Shown here: one piece after another, positions 44,571 to 52,446 of the stretch
Layout: each line of letters starts with the position of its first letter
Numbering within the stretch: the stretch's first letter is position 1
Assembly: GCF_028657905.1 (NCBI RefSeq)
Contig: NZ_CP117780.1
Coordinates: 62,001-126,000 of the forward strand
DNA: 64,000 bases
Reading direction: 5' to 3'
Source: Burkholderia sp. FERM BP-3421
GTDB lineage: Bacteria > Pseudomonadota > Gammaproteobacteria > Burkholderiales > Burkholderiaceae
Translations under genes and position numbers: made by a program
The notes under the pieces: generated by a model
What the model was told of the DNA's origin: nothing
The model's input: only the letters and a program-made list of their open reading frames with translations
Database searches by the model: none

Positions 44571-44664
44571 TTAAGAACTCCATGTTTTCGCAATTTCAAA
44601 AACCAACAACCCATCAAGAAATATTAACCGTTGCAGAATCCCGCGATCCCAACCCGCTGTCGTT

Positions 44665-45102
44665 TTAAATCTCTCGCGCCCAAACCAGCCGGCTCGAACC
44701 GGAATCAGTTGAATTCTCGAGGACGAGCCGCCCCTCTTCGTACCTTACCTCCCTCACAAGTCTTGTCCCAACGAAATCCGGGTAACTTGATAAATCAACG
44801 TGGTGTAAAACCGTTTTCCCATCCGTTGAATATCTTCCGGAATAGCCCAGGACTCCGGAATTTGCCCGGATCAACCTAATTAATCCAATTATTCTTTTAA
44901 TGCCAAATATATTTAGCCAGAATTTTTCAGGAATGAATCCAACATTCGCCCTGCCCTTGGCGATCAAAAGTACGGACATATGCCCGCTTTCCATGTAGAT
45001 GATGCGTCCCGATGGATTTCTCCCCAGCGGGTAAGTAATGTTGCCGTTCGCCAGCCTGAATTCGCTCTCTTCCAGCGACCAGGACCCCGTCAGATCACTC
45101 AT
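44665..45102 (-). CDS. Lipocalin-like domain protein
   Basis: 145 residues. Starts LTGSWSLEESEFRLANG, then GRIIYMESGHMSVLLIAKGR and SGRYSTDGKTVLHHVDLS, consistent with a lipocalin_5-type beta barrel found as a stand-alone protein in secondary-metabolite clusters. No signal peptide. A ligand-binding or cyclase-like accessory role is possible but not established. It lies between the oxygenase and P450 genes in the same direction. Confidence 0.65.
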   Translation of the reverse strand: MSDLTGSWSLEESEFRLANGNITYPLGRNPSGRIIYMESGHMSVLLIAKGRANVGFIPEKFWLNIFGIKRIIGLIRLIRANSGVLGYSGRYSTDGKTVLHHVDLSSYPDFVGTRLVREVRYEEGRLVLENSTDSGSSRLVWAREI

Positions 45103-45346
45103 GACTCACTCGCATCATAAAATTCATTGAACGGCGGGGCTCTTGAGCATCGCCAGGGCATTGCCAATAAAATGGTCTAAAAAGCCCACCGGCGACAGAA
45201 TGGAAAAATGAATGGCTGGATTCATTGAAAATGACTTTCCTGTTCAAGTGATTGGATGCGCGCCCGTCAGTGTATTTTTCATGTGCGCGTGGGCGCTTGA
45301 TCAAATCATCCGCGACGCGGCCAAGGGCTTGCCGAATATCCACGAG

Positions 45347-46372
45347 TTATGAATGGCCCGCCTCCAGCTGGCGCATGCTCATGGACGTGCGGAAAGAGCC
45401 GAGAATCGCACGTGGACCTGTACATGCGCGGCGACCATGTGATGCGCGCATGTTGTCGATATAGAGAATGTCTGATCTTTCCCACATTACATGGTATTCC
45501 CGGTGCTCGTAAGCATGCAGCAAATGATGTATTACATCATCCGGTATCGGATCGCCATTTCCGTACAAAGCCGTCTGCCAGATTTCATCTTGCGAGCGAG
45601 GAAGCGATGCAGCCGGGTACGCACGCCTGAGCAAATCCCACCAGCCCGCTGGATGACAGACGCAAACCGAGCTAAAAAAACTTTCCTCCGCGGTAACAGG
45701 ATGGCGTCTGACCGCCGTGGCATACTGACGAATCTGCAGATGGTCATCGTTGATCCAGATTGGCTCGATTTTCCGCTCCGCGCATATCGCGTTCACTTTA
45801 TCCCGGTCGCTCGTCCCAAACGTATCCCCGATAGATTTGTACGGCATATTTTTAGGAAAATTCCGTACATACTGGATGCCAAACTTCGAGAATGGATCCA
45901 AGATCGTCGGGTTCATGTCCCGTAGGAATTGGCGAGCGTCACATACCGATGTCGTTCCACCCGTACCCGGGGCCGGAGGCTGCTCGCAGAAGAAGAGAAC
46001 ATGCATTGGCCAGTAAAGGTTATAAGCCATCTCATTATGCTGCGGCAGCGCCATCGAGCCGGGTACGTCTATGGTGAAAACATTTGCGTCGACAGAGGTG
46101 TGCGGCCCGCTCCCGGCGGTGTAATCGAACTCGCCCGGTTCGAGTCGTTCCGCGATAGTACCGAATGCCTTTCGGTCGCAATCCAAGCCGCGGATCAGAA
46201 CGACGCCATATCGCAGAAGCGCTTCACGTAACATCTGACGGTGCCGCGTCACCCATTCGACCGCAGGCAAGCGTGAGGTCGCTTGAATGCGAAGGAAAAA
46301 TTCCTGCTCGGGAAAAAGAAGCTCTATCTGAAAGTCATCTGCGGATCTGAGTTGATCTAGAAGCGCTGTCAT
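45347..46372 (-). CDS. TauD/TfdA-type Fe(II)/2-oxoglutarate oxygenase
   Basis: 341 residues. The iron-binding HxE of the facial triad is PQHNEMAYN, and the distal His with the 2-oxoglutarate Arg follows in DNMRASHGRRACTGPRA. The N-terminal region GVVLIRGLD is the family's opening block. Related enzymes in PKS/NRPS pathways hydroxylate unactivated carbons. The gene is on the cluster strand but 333 bases downstream of the acyltransferase gene, and it is AT-richer than the PKS genes, so it may have joined the cluster separately. Confidence 0.85.
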   Translation of the reverse strand: MTALLDQLRSADDFQIELLFPEQEFFLRIQATSRLPAVEWVTRHRQMLREALLRYGVVLIRGLDCDRKAFGTIAERLEPGEFDYTAGSGPHTSVDANVFTIDVPGSMALPQHNEMAYNLYWPMHVLFFCEQPPAPGTGGTTSVCDARQFLRDMNPTILDPFSKFGIQYVRNFPKNMPYKSIGDTFGTSDRDKVNAICAERKIEPIWINDDHLQIRQYATAVRRHPVTAEESFFSSVCVCHPAGWWDLLRRAYPAASLPRSQDEIWQTALYGNGDPIPDDVIHHLLHAYEHREYHVMWERSDILYIDNMRASHGRRACTGPRAILGSFRTSMSMRQLEAGHS

Positions 46373-46705
46373 GGAATGATTCCAGTAGGTTGGATTTCGG
46401 CTCTGACCTTGAGAGGATGGTCAAAAACAGTGCTCAAGAGTGCGACGTGTCACGTGTATGAGAAGCATCGGATCATCAAGCATGCTTCCAAAAGCGTCAC
46501 CCCGGCATCGTCACCATTCGATACCATCTCATCCCCACAACTTTGACGGACTACTAACAATATCCCTTGAAGAGCGATACGTATGCACTGAATATCCGGT
46601 ACAACGTGCGGATTTTACGTTTGGGGCGTGCTGTTCTTGCGCAGTGCCCGCCCCGAGCAACAAGGCCGGCGGAGTGCGCGCGGCAGGCGGCTGCGACGCG
46701 CGAAT
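46373..46705. other. 333-bp gap inside the PKS gene cluster
   Basis: No convincing gene or terminator is visible between the oxygenase and the acyltransferase. It may hold a promoter for the AT-richer tailoring genes. Confidence 0.35.
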
Positions 46706-47839
46706 TCAGGCAGCCGTCAGCTCGTTGAGATCGAAATAGCCGTGATAGCCTTCCATGTAGACCGCCGCGCGTTGATTGAACAGCACTACCGCTTCCGTTC
46801 GCGTGACGAGATCCCGGTACTCGGGGTGCTTCGAGGTCACGCGCGTGCCGACCGGATAGCGACGATTCCACGCCGCCACCTTATCCGCCGCACTTCGCGC
46901 ATCCGCCGCCACGGCACCCATCGGCGCTACCGTTGAACCCGTCTCTACCTCGGTAGCGATATGGGCGATCACTTCCGGCGATGTTTGCTGGCGAATGGCC
47001 TGCACGAGACGCGTCAGCACGTCGCCATTGCCGAGTTCCTCAAACTCGATCTGTTCGCCACGTCGCGCGGCGACGCCAAGCAGATATTGAATACTGTCAC
47101 ACCAGCGTACGGGGCGATCGATCTGACTGGCGAGCGCCGTATCGATACCGGCCGATTCATAGGGACGCGCTGACACGTTCGAGATCACCGGCACGCTCGG
47201 CGCCGCGAAACGAAACGATTGCAGAAAACGTGCGAACTCCTCGCGGGCCGATCGCATGAAGGGGGAGTGAAACGCGCCGCTCGTATTGAGGGGGTAGCAG
47301 CGCATGTCGCCAGAATTGAACAGGAGTTGAGCCTTCGCCATCTCGTCGGCCGCACCCGAGATCACGATTTGCGACGGCGTGTTGTAGTTCGCGAGACTCA
47401 GCTGCGTCAGGCCGTTCTCGATGAGGGTTCTCTCGATCGTAGCCTGATTCGCATTGACGATCGCGGCCATCGCACCATTCTCAGCGCGCCCCATCAGTTG
47501 TCCGCGGAACCGCACCAGTTCGAGTCCCGTCAGGAAATCAAAGCACCCGGCGGCGAGTAACGCATTGAATTCCCCAAGGCTGTGCCCCATCACGAAATCT
47601 GGCGGTTTTGCCGCTTCCTCAATTCGAGCGTAATACGCGAGCGCATTCACGACATACAGCGCCGGTTGCGTGAAACGCGTATCCTTCAGCTCGTCGCGCG
47701 GATCGTCGAGACAAAGTTTTCGAATCGAATAGCCGAGCATGGTGCTCGCGTCGTCGGTCAATTTTCCGAATCGCTTGAACAGTGCACCGCCCATGCCTTT
47801 CGCTTGCGAACCCTGTCCCGGAAACATGAATACCTGCAT
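46706..47839 (-). CDS. Trans-acting acyltransferase 1, with C-terminal extension
   Basis: 377 residues from ATG 47839 behind AGGAG. N-terminal FPGQGSQ, active-site GHSLGEF (Ser87), and GAFHSPFM with the catalytic His. After about residue 290 comes an added C-terminal segment (RYPVGTRVTSKHPEYRDLVT, then EGYHGYFDLNE) found on some stand-alone ATs in trans-AT clusters. In such systems one AT loads malonyl on all ACPs and another may act as an acyl hydrolase that clears stalled modules. I cannot say which role this one plays from sequence alone. It is followed closely by the decarboxylating KS gene. Confidence 0.9.
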   Translation of the reverse strand: MQVFMFPGQGSQAKGMGGALFKRFGKLTDDASTMLGYSIRKLCLDDPRDELKDTRFTQPALYVVNALAYYARIEEAAKPPDFVMGHSLGEFNALLAAGCFDFLTGLELVRFRGQLMGRAENGAMAAIVNANQATIERTLIENGLTQLSLANYNTPSQIVISGAADEMAKAQLLFNSGDMRCYPLNTSGAFHSPFMRSAREEFARFLQSFRFAAPSVPVISNVSARPYESAGIDTALASQIDRPVRWCDSIQYLLGVAARRGEQIEFEELGNGDVLTRLVQAIRQQTSPEVIAHIATEVETGSTVAPMGAVAADARSAADKVAAWNRRYPVGTRVTSKHPEYRDLVTRTEAVVLFNQRAAVYMEGYHGYFDLNELTAA

Positions 47840-47850
47840 CGTATCGACTC

Positions 47851-49116
47851 CTATAAAGCGCCGGCGGCAGCCGCATCGTCGCGACTCACGCATACGGCGG
47901 TATTGACGCCGCCGAAGCCGATGCTGAGGTTCAGCGCATGCCGGATTTCGTGCGGCACCGACTGCTGGCGCACCCAGTTGAAATCCGACTCGATCGGATG
48001 ATTGAGATTACGTGTCGGGTGCAAGCGCCCCGCACGCATCTGCAACAACACAGCGACCAGTTCGACCGCGCCGGCTGCCGAAAGACCGTGGCCGGTGATC
48101 GACTTGGTCGCGTTGAGATACGCGTGGTCGAGCCCGCATGCGCGCAGCGCCTGCAATTCGATCACGTCACCGAGTGGCGAGCCGGTACCGTGCGGATTCA
48201 CGTAGTCGATATCGCGCGCGTCGAGGCGGGCGCGCGCGAGCACGTCGCGGATCACGGCGGTCTCGCCCGCGAACGATGGGTCGGGATTGCGATTGGCATC
48301 CAATACCGTACTCCAGCCTGCGATATATCCATAGGGTGCAACGCCGTTCCGATGTCGCGCGTCGTCGCGCTCGATCACGAGCGCCGCGCAGGCCTCGCCA
48401 TAGACGAATCCGTTTCGCTTCGCATCGAACGGCCGGCTGACCAGCGCCGCCTGTATCCCGTCATGTCCGGGCGCCATCGCGCCGAGCGAACTGAATGCTT
48501 GGCACTCCCAGTACGAGAGATCCATCAGCCCGCCGATTGCAATACAAACGTCGACGCGGGCCGAGCGCACCGCCTCGATGGCGTGCAGCACCGCCACCTG
48601 ACCGCTCGCGGACGCGGCTCCCACTGTCTGCGCGAAGCCGCGGATGCCGAATGCTTCGGAGCAGATGCCGCACATGTCTGTGTCCATGAACGACATCGCG
48701 TAGGTCGGGCGCATGAACCCGGCACGCTCGCGATAGGCATCCTGCAGAAGAACCTGTTCGCGTTGCTGCATGTTGCTGCCGCCGATCACGAGACCGATGC
48801 GCTCCGGATCGACGTCGCCGAGACACGCGTCACGCCATGCTTCATCGAGTACGGCGAGCGCCGCTTGCGCGGACAAAGACGCAGTGCGCGACAAGCCGCG
48901 CGACACCGTCGCCGGGATGGTCAGGGCATCGATCTCCGCGCCGAGAAACGCCGTTGCCGGGACGTCGCCATTCGGCCGCCACTGCCTTCCCGGACGACGC
49001 ATTGTGTCGAACCGGTGCCGCCCTTCGAGCAGCGCATCGATGAATGCCGCGCGGCCCTGCCCGATCGCCGATACGACGCCGACGCCGCTGACGACGATTG
49101 CCGCATCGTCACGCAT
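47851..49116 (-). CDS. Decarboxylating ketosynthase (Cys to Ser) of a beta-branching cassette
   Basis: 421 residues from ATG 49116, overlapping the ACP stop (an in-frame ATG lies two codons earlier at 49122). KS fold, but the nucleophile motif reads VGAASASG with Ser169 where condensing enzymes have Cys. Both histidine motifs are intact (PHGTGS and TGHGLSAAG). The Cys-to-Ser KS of HMG-CoA-synthase cassettes decarboxylates malonyl-ACP to acetyl-ACP, the nucleophile for beta-branching. Gene order KS-ACP-ECH-HCS supports this. It is a dedicated stand-alone enzyme, not part of a module. Confidence 0.9.
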   Translation of the reverse strand: MRDDAAIVVSGVGVVSAIGQGRAAFIDALLEGRHRFDTMRRPGRQWRPNGDVPATAFLGAEIDALTIPATVSRGLSRTASLSAQAALAVLDEAWRDACLGDVDPERIGLVIGGSNMQQREQVLLQDAYRERAGFMRPTYAMSFMDTDMCGICSEAFGIRGFAQTVGAASASGQVAVLHAIEAVRSARVDVCIAIGGLMDLSYWECQAFSSLGAMAPGHDGIQAALVSRPFDAKRNGFVYGEACAALVIERDDARHRNGVAPYGYIAGWSTVLDANRNPDPSFAGETAVIRDVLARARLDARDIDYVNPHGTGSPLGDVIELQALRACGLDHAYLNATKSITGHGLSAAGAVELVAVLLQMRAGRLHPTRNLNHPIESDFNWVRQQSVPHEIRHALNLSIGFGGVNTAVCVSRDDAAAAGAL

Positions 49117-49348
49117 TCGCATCGATGATGCTCGCGAGTTCGCCGATGTTCTGCGCGTTCGCCATCTTGGCAATGGGGATCTCCCGCGCCAGTACCTCGA
49201 GCGTCATCACGATGATCTCGGCGCGATCGACCGAGTTCGCGCCAAGGTTGGACAGTGAATCGCCCGGTGCGAACACATGATCTTCGAGCCCAGGGACAAT
49301 TTCCCGGGTGTGTTTCGCGATCAATTCCAGAATCTGTTGCTGACTCAT
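49109..49348 (-). CDS. Stand-alone acyl carrier protein of the beta-branching cassette
   Basis: 79 residues, phosphopantetheine site LGANSVDRAE (Ser39). Good ribosome site GAGAGAGGAATC before the ATG. It would carry malonyl, then acetyl for the HCS enzyme. Its stop overlaps the decarboxylating KS start, indicating translational coupling. Confidence 0.95.
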   Translation of the reverse strand: MSQQQILELIAKHTREIVPGLEDHVFAPGDSLSNLGANSVDRAEIIVMTLEVLAREIPIAKMANAQNIGELASIIDANA

Positions 49349-49423
49349 GATTCCTCTCTCCTTTTGGCTCGTACCGGATTGTGCGCCACGTCATGTCGGC
49401 GCGGACCACGGCGGCAGACCGGG

Positions 49424-50209
49424 TCAGTCGGGTTCCCACGGCAGCTTTCCCGCGTTGACGTAACGCGAGATGCCTTGCAGGTTGTCCGCGTCGCCGAACA
49501 CTTCGAGGTTGGCTGCGACCGCCGGCGCGCGCGACATGGCCAGGCTGTCGTCGAGCGAGGCCATATAGCGCTTATAGCGTGTGATCGCATCCTTTTTCAG
49601 ATGTCGAAGCCGCAACAGATCCCGACGCAGCAGATCACGGCTGTCAGCGCCGCAAACGTCGACTAGCCCCCATTCGCGCGCCTGTGCTGCGCCGATGGGC
49701 TGCGTCGTCAGCGTCATGTAGTGCGCCCTCGCGAAGCCGACGCGGCGTATCAGGAACGGCAGCACGCACGCTGGCATCAGCCCGAACAACAGCTCGGACA
49801 AGCTGAAGCTCGAAGTCTGTGCGGCGACCACGACATCGCACGCGGCCGCGAATCCGACGCCGCCCGCGTTGGCTCGTCCCTGTACATGTGCGATGCTGAC
49901 ATAGGGGCCTGTCGCGAGCCGCGTCCACAAATCGTAAAGCGGTGCGGGATCCGGCGCCTTCAGCGAATCGCCCGTCGTCAACCTTGCGTCGAGTTGCATG
50001 AAATCCGCTCCGACGCAAAATTTGTCGGGCAAACCTTCGATCACGACGATGCGTGTGGATGCTTCGTACTCGTCGAGCACGCTGTCCATTTCGTCGACCA
50101 GACGCGCATCGATCGCGTTGCCCGTATCGGGGCGATCGATCCGTATCCGGCAGATGCCATCGTCGAACTGGACGGTCAAGTTCCGCCACGCTCCGTTCAG
50201 TTCACCCAT
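49424..50209 (-). CDS. Enoyl-CoA hydratase-like ECH1 (dehydratase) of the beta-branching cassette
   Basis: 261 residues of the crotonase fold. Features include FCVGADFMQLD and GRANAGGVGFAAACD forming the oxyanion hole, and SLSELLFGLMPACVLPFLIRR as in ECH1 enzymes (PksH-like) that dehydrate the HMG-ACP intermediate. Its start overlaps the end of the HCS gene by 13 bases. A second crotonase (ECH2 decarboxylase) is not present in the window. Confidence 0.85.
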   Translation of the reverse strand: MGELNGAWRNLTVQFDDGICRIRIDRPDTGNAIDARLVDEMDSVLDEYEASTRIVVIEGLPDKFCVGADFMQLDARLTTGDSLKAPDPAPLYDLWTRLATGPYVSIAHVQGRANAGGVGFAAACDVVVAAQTSSFSLSELLFGLMPACVLPFLIRRVGFARAHYMTLTTQPIGAAQAREWGLVDVCGADSRDLLRRDLLRLRHLKKDAITRYKRYMASLDDSLAMSRAPAVAANLEVFGDADNLQGISRYVNAGKLPWEPD

Positions 50210-51456
50210 TCGTATTCCCGATGGAAATCCCGGATCGACTTCAGGAACAGCGTTGGCCGGCGATGCACGCCGCGCGCGCTTGCCAGTAGCGCAGTATCGA
50301 CGTCCAGGTTTCGCGTGCCGAAGCGGATCTCGCGACTTCGCTCGAGCACGTCATCGTATTCAGCCATCGTCAAATCTCGGCGTCGATCGAGCTGCTCGCC
50401 GATCTCCAGCTCGGCCAGCCTGTGCGTGCCTTCGTGTGTCGCGACGCCGCTGAAGAACTCGGAGCAGCAGCCGGAGCCGTAGGAAAACACGCCGACACGC
50501 CGCGGCTCGGAAAAGTCGCCGTGGCGGATGGTGCTCGCGAGCGACAGCGCGGCGGTCGCACCCATGATGTTGCCGACGGACTGGCAGTCGGCGAGGCCCG
50601 GCGCCACGCGCTGATCGAAGTCCGCCTCGATCTCGGGCGGCTTCGCCATCACGAGCTTGCGCATCATCGTCCGATGCGCCCCCTTGATCATGCCGCCGAA
50701 TGGCGTATGAAATGCGAGATACGAGAACGTCGTCGCGAAATCCGCGTCGGCGACTCGCTTGCGATAGTCGAGGAACGCATTCTCGCAGCAGTCGAGGTAT
50801 GCCAGTAACGACAGGTCCGCATTTCCGGCATCGGCATCCGCCGCCGGACGGCAGGTGTCCATCACCTCGTAACCGTAGCAGCCGTTCGCGCCGGCATCGA
50901 TCTGGAACACATGCGGCTGGTCGCTGACCAGCATCGCGACCGCGCCTGAGCCGCCGCTCGGCTCGGAAAACGACCAGTCCGCCGATAACGCATCGCCCCC
51001 CTTCTCCACCATGAAGCGGGACACATCGCTTGCCAGTACCAATACCTTTCCGCCGGGGTACGTCCGCGACAGAACAAAATTGACCGCCATCTGCAGACCG
51101 GCCATACCGGAATAGCAGGCGCCCTTGATTTCGAACATGCGGCAGTGACGGCTCAGCCCGAGTAGATCGTGGCAATACGTGCTCATCGACTTGCTGAAAT
51201 CGAAGCCCGATTCCGTACAGGTGATCACCATCCGGATCTGGTCGCGCTCCGACTGGGTCAATGCGTCGACAATCGGCATCGCGGCATTGACCGCGAACGT
51301 CACCGGGTCCTCGTACGGCAGCGCGACCGTCTTCTCCTTCATCATCAGATTGTTGAAGCGCCGCATGTCGAGCCCACGGTGACGGGCCAGCGCCGTCACG
51401 TCCAGGCTGGCTACACCGGCATACAGATTCATTGCTTCGATTCCGACCGTGTTCAC
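50197..51456 (-). CDS. HMG-CoA synthase-like beta-branching enzyme (HCS)
   Basis: 419 residues from GTG 51456, preceded by GAGAGAAGAAC. Upstream ATGs give an Arg-rich tail that relatives lack. Catalytic Glu82 (TCTESGFDFSKS), Cys114 (KGACYSGMAG) and the His in YLAFHTPFGGMIKGAH are all present. The sequence closely follows PksG/BaeG-type HCS, for example SMSTY, YGYEVMDTCRP and FGTRN. It adds an acetyl unit to the beta-ketone of the polyketide. Length matches the family. Confidence 0.9.
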   Translation of the reverse strand: MNTVGIEAMNLYAGVASLDVTALARHRGLDMRRFNNLMMKEKTVALPYEDPVTFAVNAAMPIVDALTQSERDQIRMVITCTESGFDFSKSMSTYCHDLLGLSRHCRMFEIKGACYSGMAGLQMAVNFVLSRTYPGGKVLVLASDVSRFMVEKGGDALSADWSFSEPSGGSGAVAMLVSDQPHVFQIDAGANGCYGYEVMDTCRPAADADAGNADLSLLAYLDCCENAFLDYRKRVADADFATTFSYLAFHTPFGGMIKGAHRTMMRKLVMAKPPEIEADFDQRVAPGLADCQSVGNIMGATAALSLASTIRHGDFSEPRRVGVFSYGSGCCSEFFSGVATHEGTHRLAELEIGEQLDRRRDLTMAEYDDVLERSREIRFGTRNLDVDTALLASARGVHRRPTLFLKSIRDFHREYEWVN

Positions 51457-51496
51457 GTTCTTCTCTCGCCTTCTCTGGAAATTCATACGGAGCGCG

Positions 51497-52387
51497 TCAC
51501 ATGCCGTGCGGCTGCTCGCTTTCGATATGGCGTTGGAGCCGACTGAGGACATCGCCCGGCTCGACCTCATGGAAGTCGCGATAACCGCGCGCGAGCAGGA
51601 ATGCAATCGAATCGCGCCATCGCACAGGATTGAACATCTGATTCACCATCATTGGCCGGTAATCGCCGGCCGGATAAGCATGTGCCGTCCAGTTCGAGAC
51701 GACTTGCATTCTCAGCGGCCGCAACTCGACGCTCAACAGGAAGTCGGCGAAACGTGCGGCCGGCCCCTTCATACGTACGGAATGAAACGCGCCGCCGACA
51801 TCGAGCGGAATGAAACTCGCACCCGCGTCTTCAAACCACCGCGCGAGCGTTGGTTCAGTGAGTCGCTCGCGCGTACCCGATATCACACACTGAAGGTGAT
51901 GATTGAGATTGGCGATCTCCACTTCCGGCGATGATGCATTGTCTTGAATTTCGGCGAGGTGATGGTCCAGTATTTCCCGGACACGTTGCTCATCGATGCC
52001 GAGCACCGCGACCATCGCGCCGTCCGGCGCGTCGCTCATCAGGGCCGCCCGCTTCTCGACGATCGCGAGGCCGGTCTCGAAGTCGAATGCGCCGGCCGCG
52101 AACAGCGCGGCGAATTCGCCGAGACTGTGCCCAACGGCGACGTCGGGCGAGCGCTCGCCGCTGTCGATTCGGTTCAGGTACGAGAGGCAACTGACGACGT
52201 ACAGCGCCGGCTGCGTGAAACGTGTTTGACCAAGTTCGCGGCGTGGATCGTCGAGGCACAACTCGGCGATGTCATAGCCGAGCAGGGCACTTGCGCATGC
52301 CGTGAGCGCCGGATATGCACCGAATAATTCGCGCCCCATCCCGCGGCGCTGAGAACCTTGCCCTGGGAACAGAAAGACTTTTCTCAT
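51497..52387 (-). CDS. Trans-acting acyltransferase 2 (short form)
   Basis: 296 residues from ATG 52387. FPGQGSQ, GHSLGEF (active Ser), and GGAFHSVRM with the catalytic His. It lacks the C-terminal extension seen in the first AT. Many trans-AT clusters encode such a pair in which one acts as acyl hydrolase. Sequence alone does not say which. It lies 60 bases beyond the PKS gene's stop, in the same direction. Confidence 0.9.
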   Translation of the reverse strand: MRKVFLFPGQGSQRRGMGRELFGAYPALTACASALLGYDIAELCLDDPRRELGQTRFTQPALYVVSCLSYLNRIDSGERSPDVAVGHSLGEFAALFAAGAFDFETGLAIVEKRAALMSDAPDGAMVAVLGIDEQRVREILDHHLAEIQDNASSPEVEIANLNHHLQCVISGTRERLTEPTLARWFEDAGASFIPLDVGGAFHSVRMKGPAARFADFLLSVELRPLRMQVVSNWTAHAYPAGDYRPMMVNQMFNPVRWRDSIAFLLARGYRDFHEVEPGDVLSRLQRHIESEQPHGM

Positions 52388-52446
52388 GATATGACTCACT
52401 CGATGCATGCGTCTTGTGGAAAGAGCGCGCCGACGCGCTCGGACGG

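Noticed and set aside
45095..45343. 82-codon minus-strand frame between the TauD and lipocalin-like genes
   Set aside because: Needs a GTG start without a ribosome site, and has no family resemblance; a tiny gene is possible but unsupported.
47938..49128. 396-codon plus-strand open frame
   Set aside because: Antisense to the decarboxylating KS, which is well supported.
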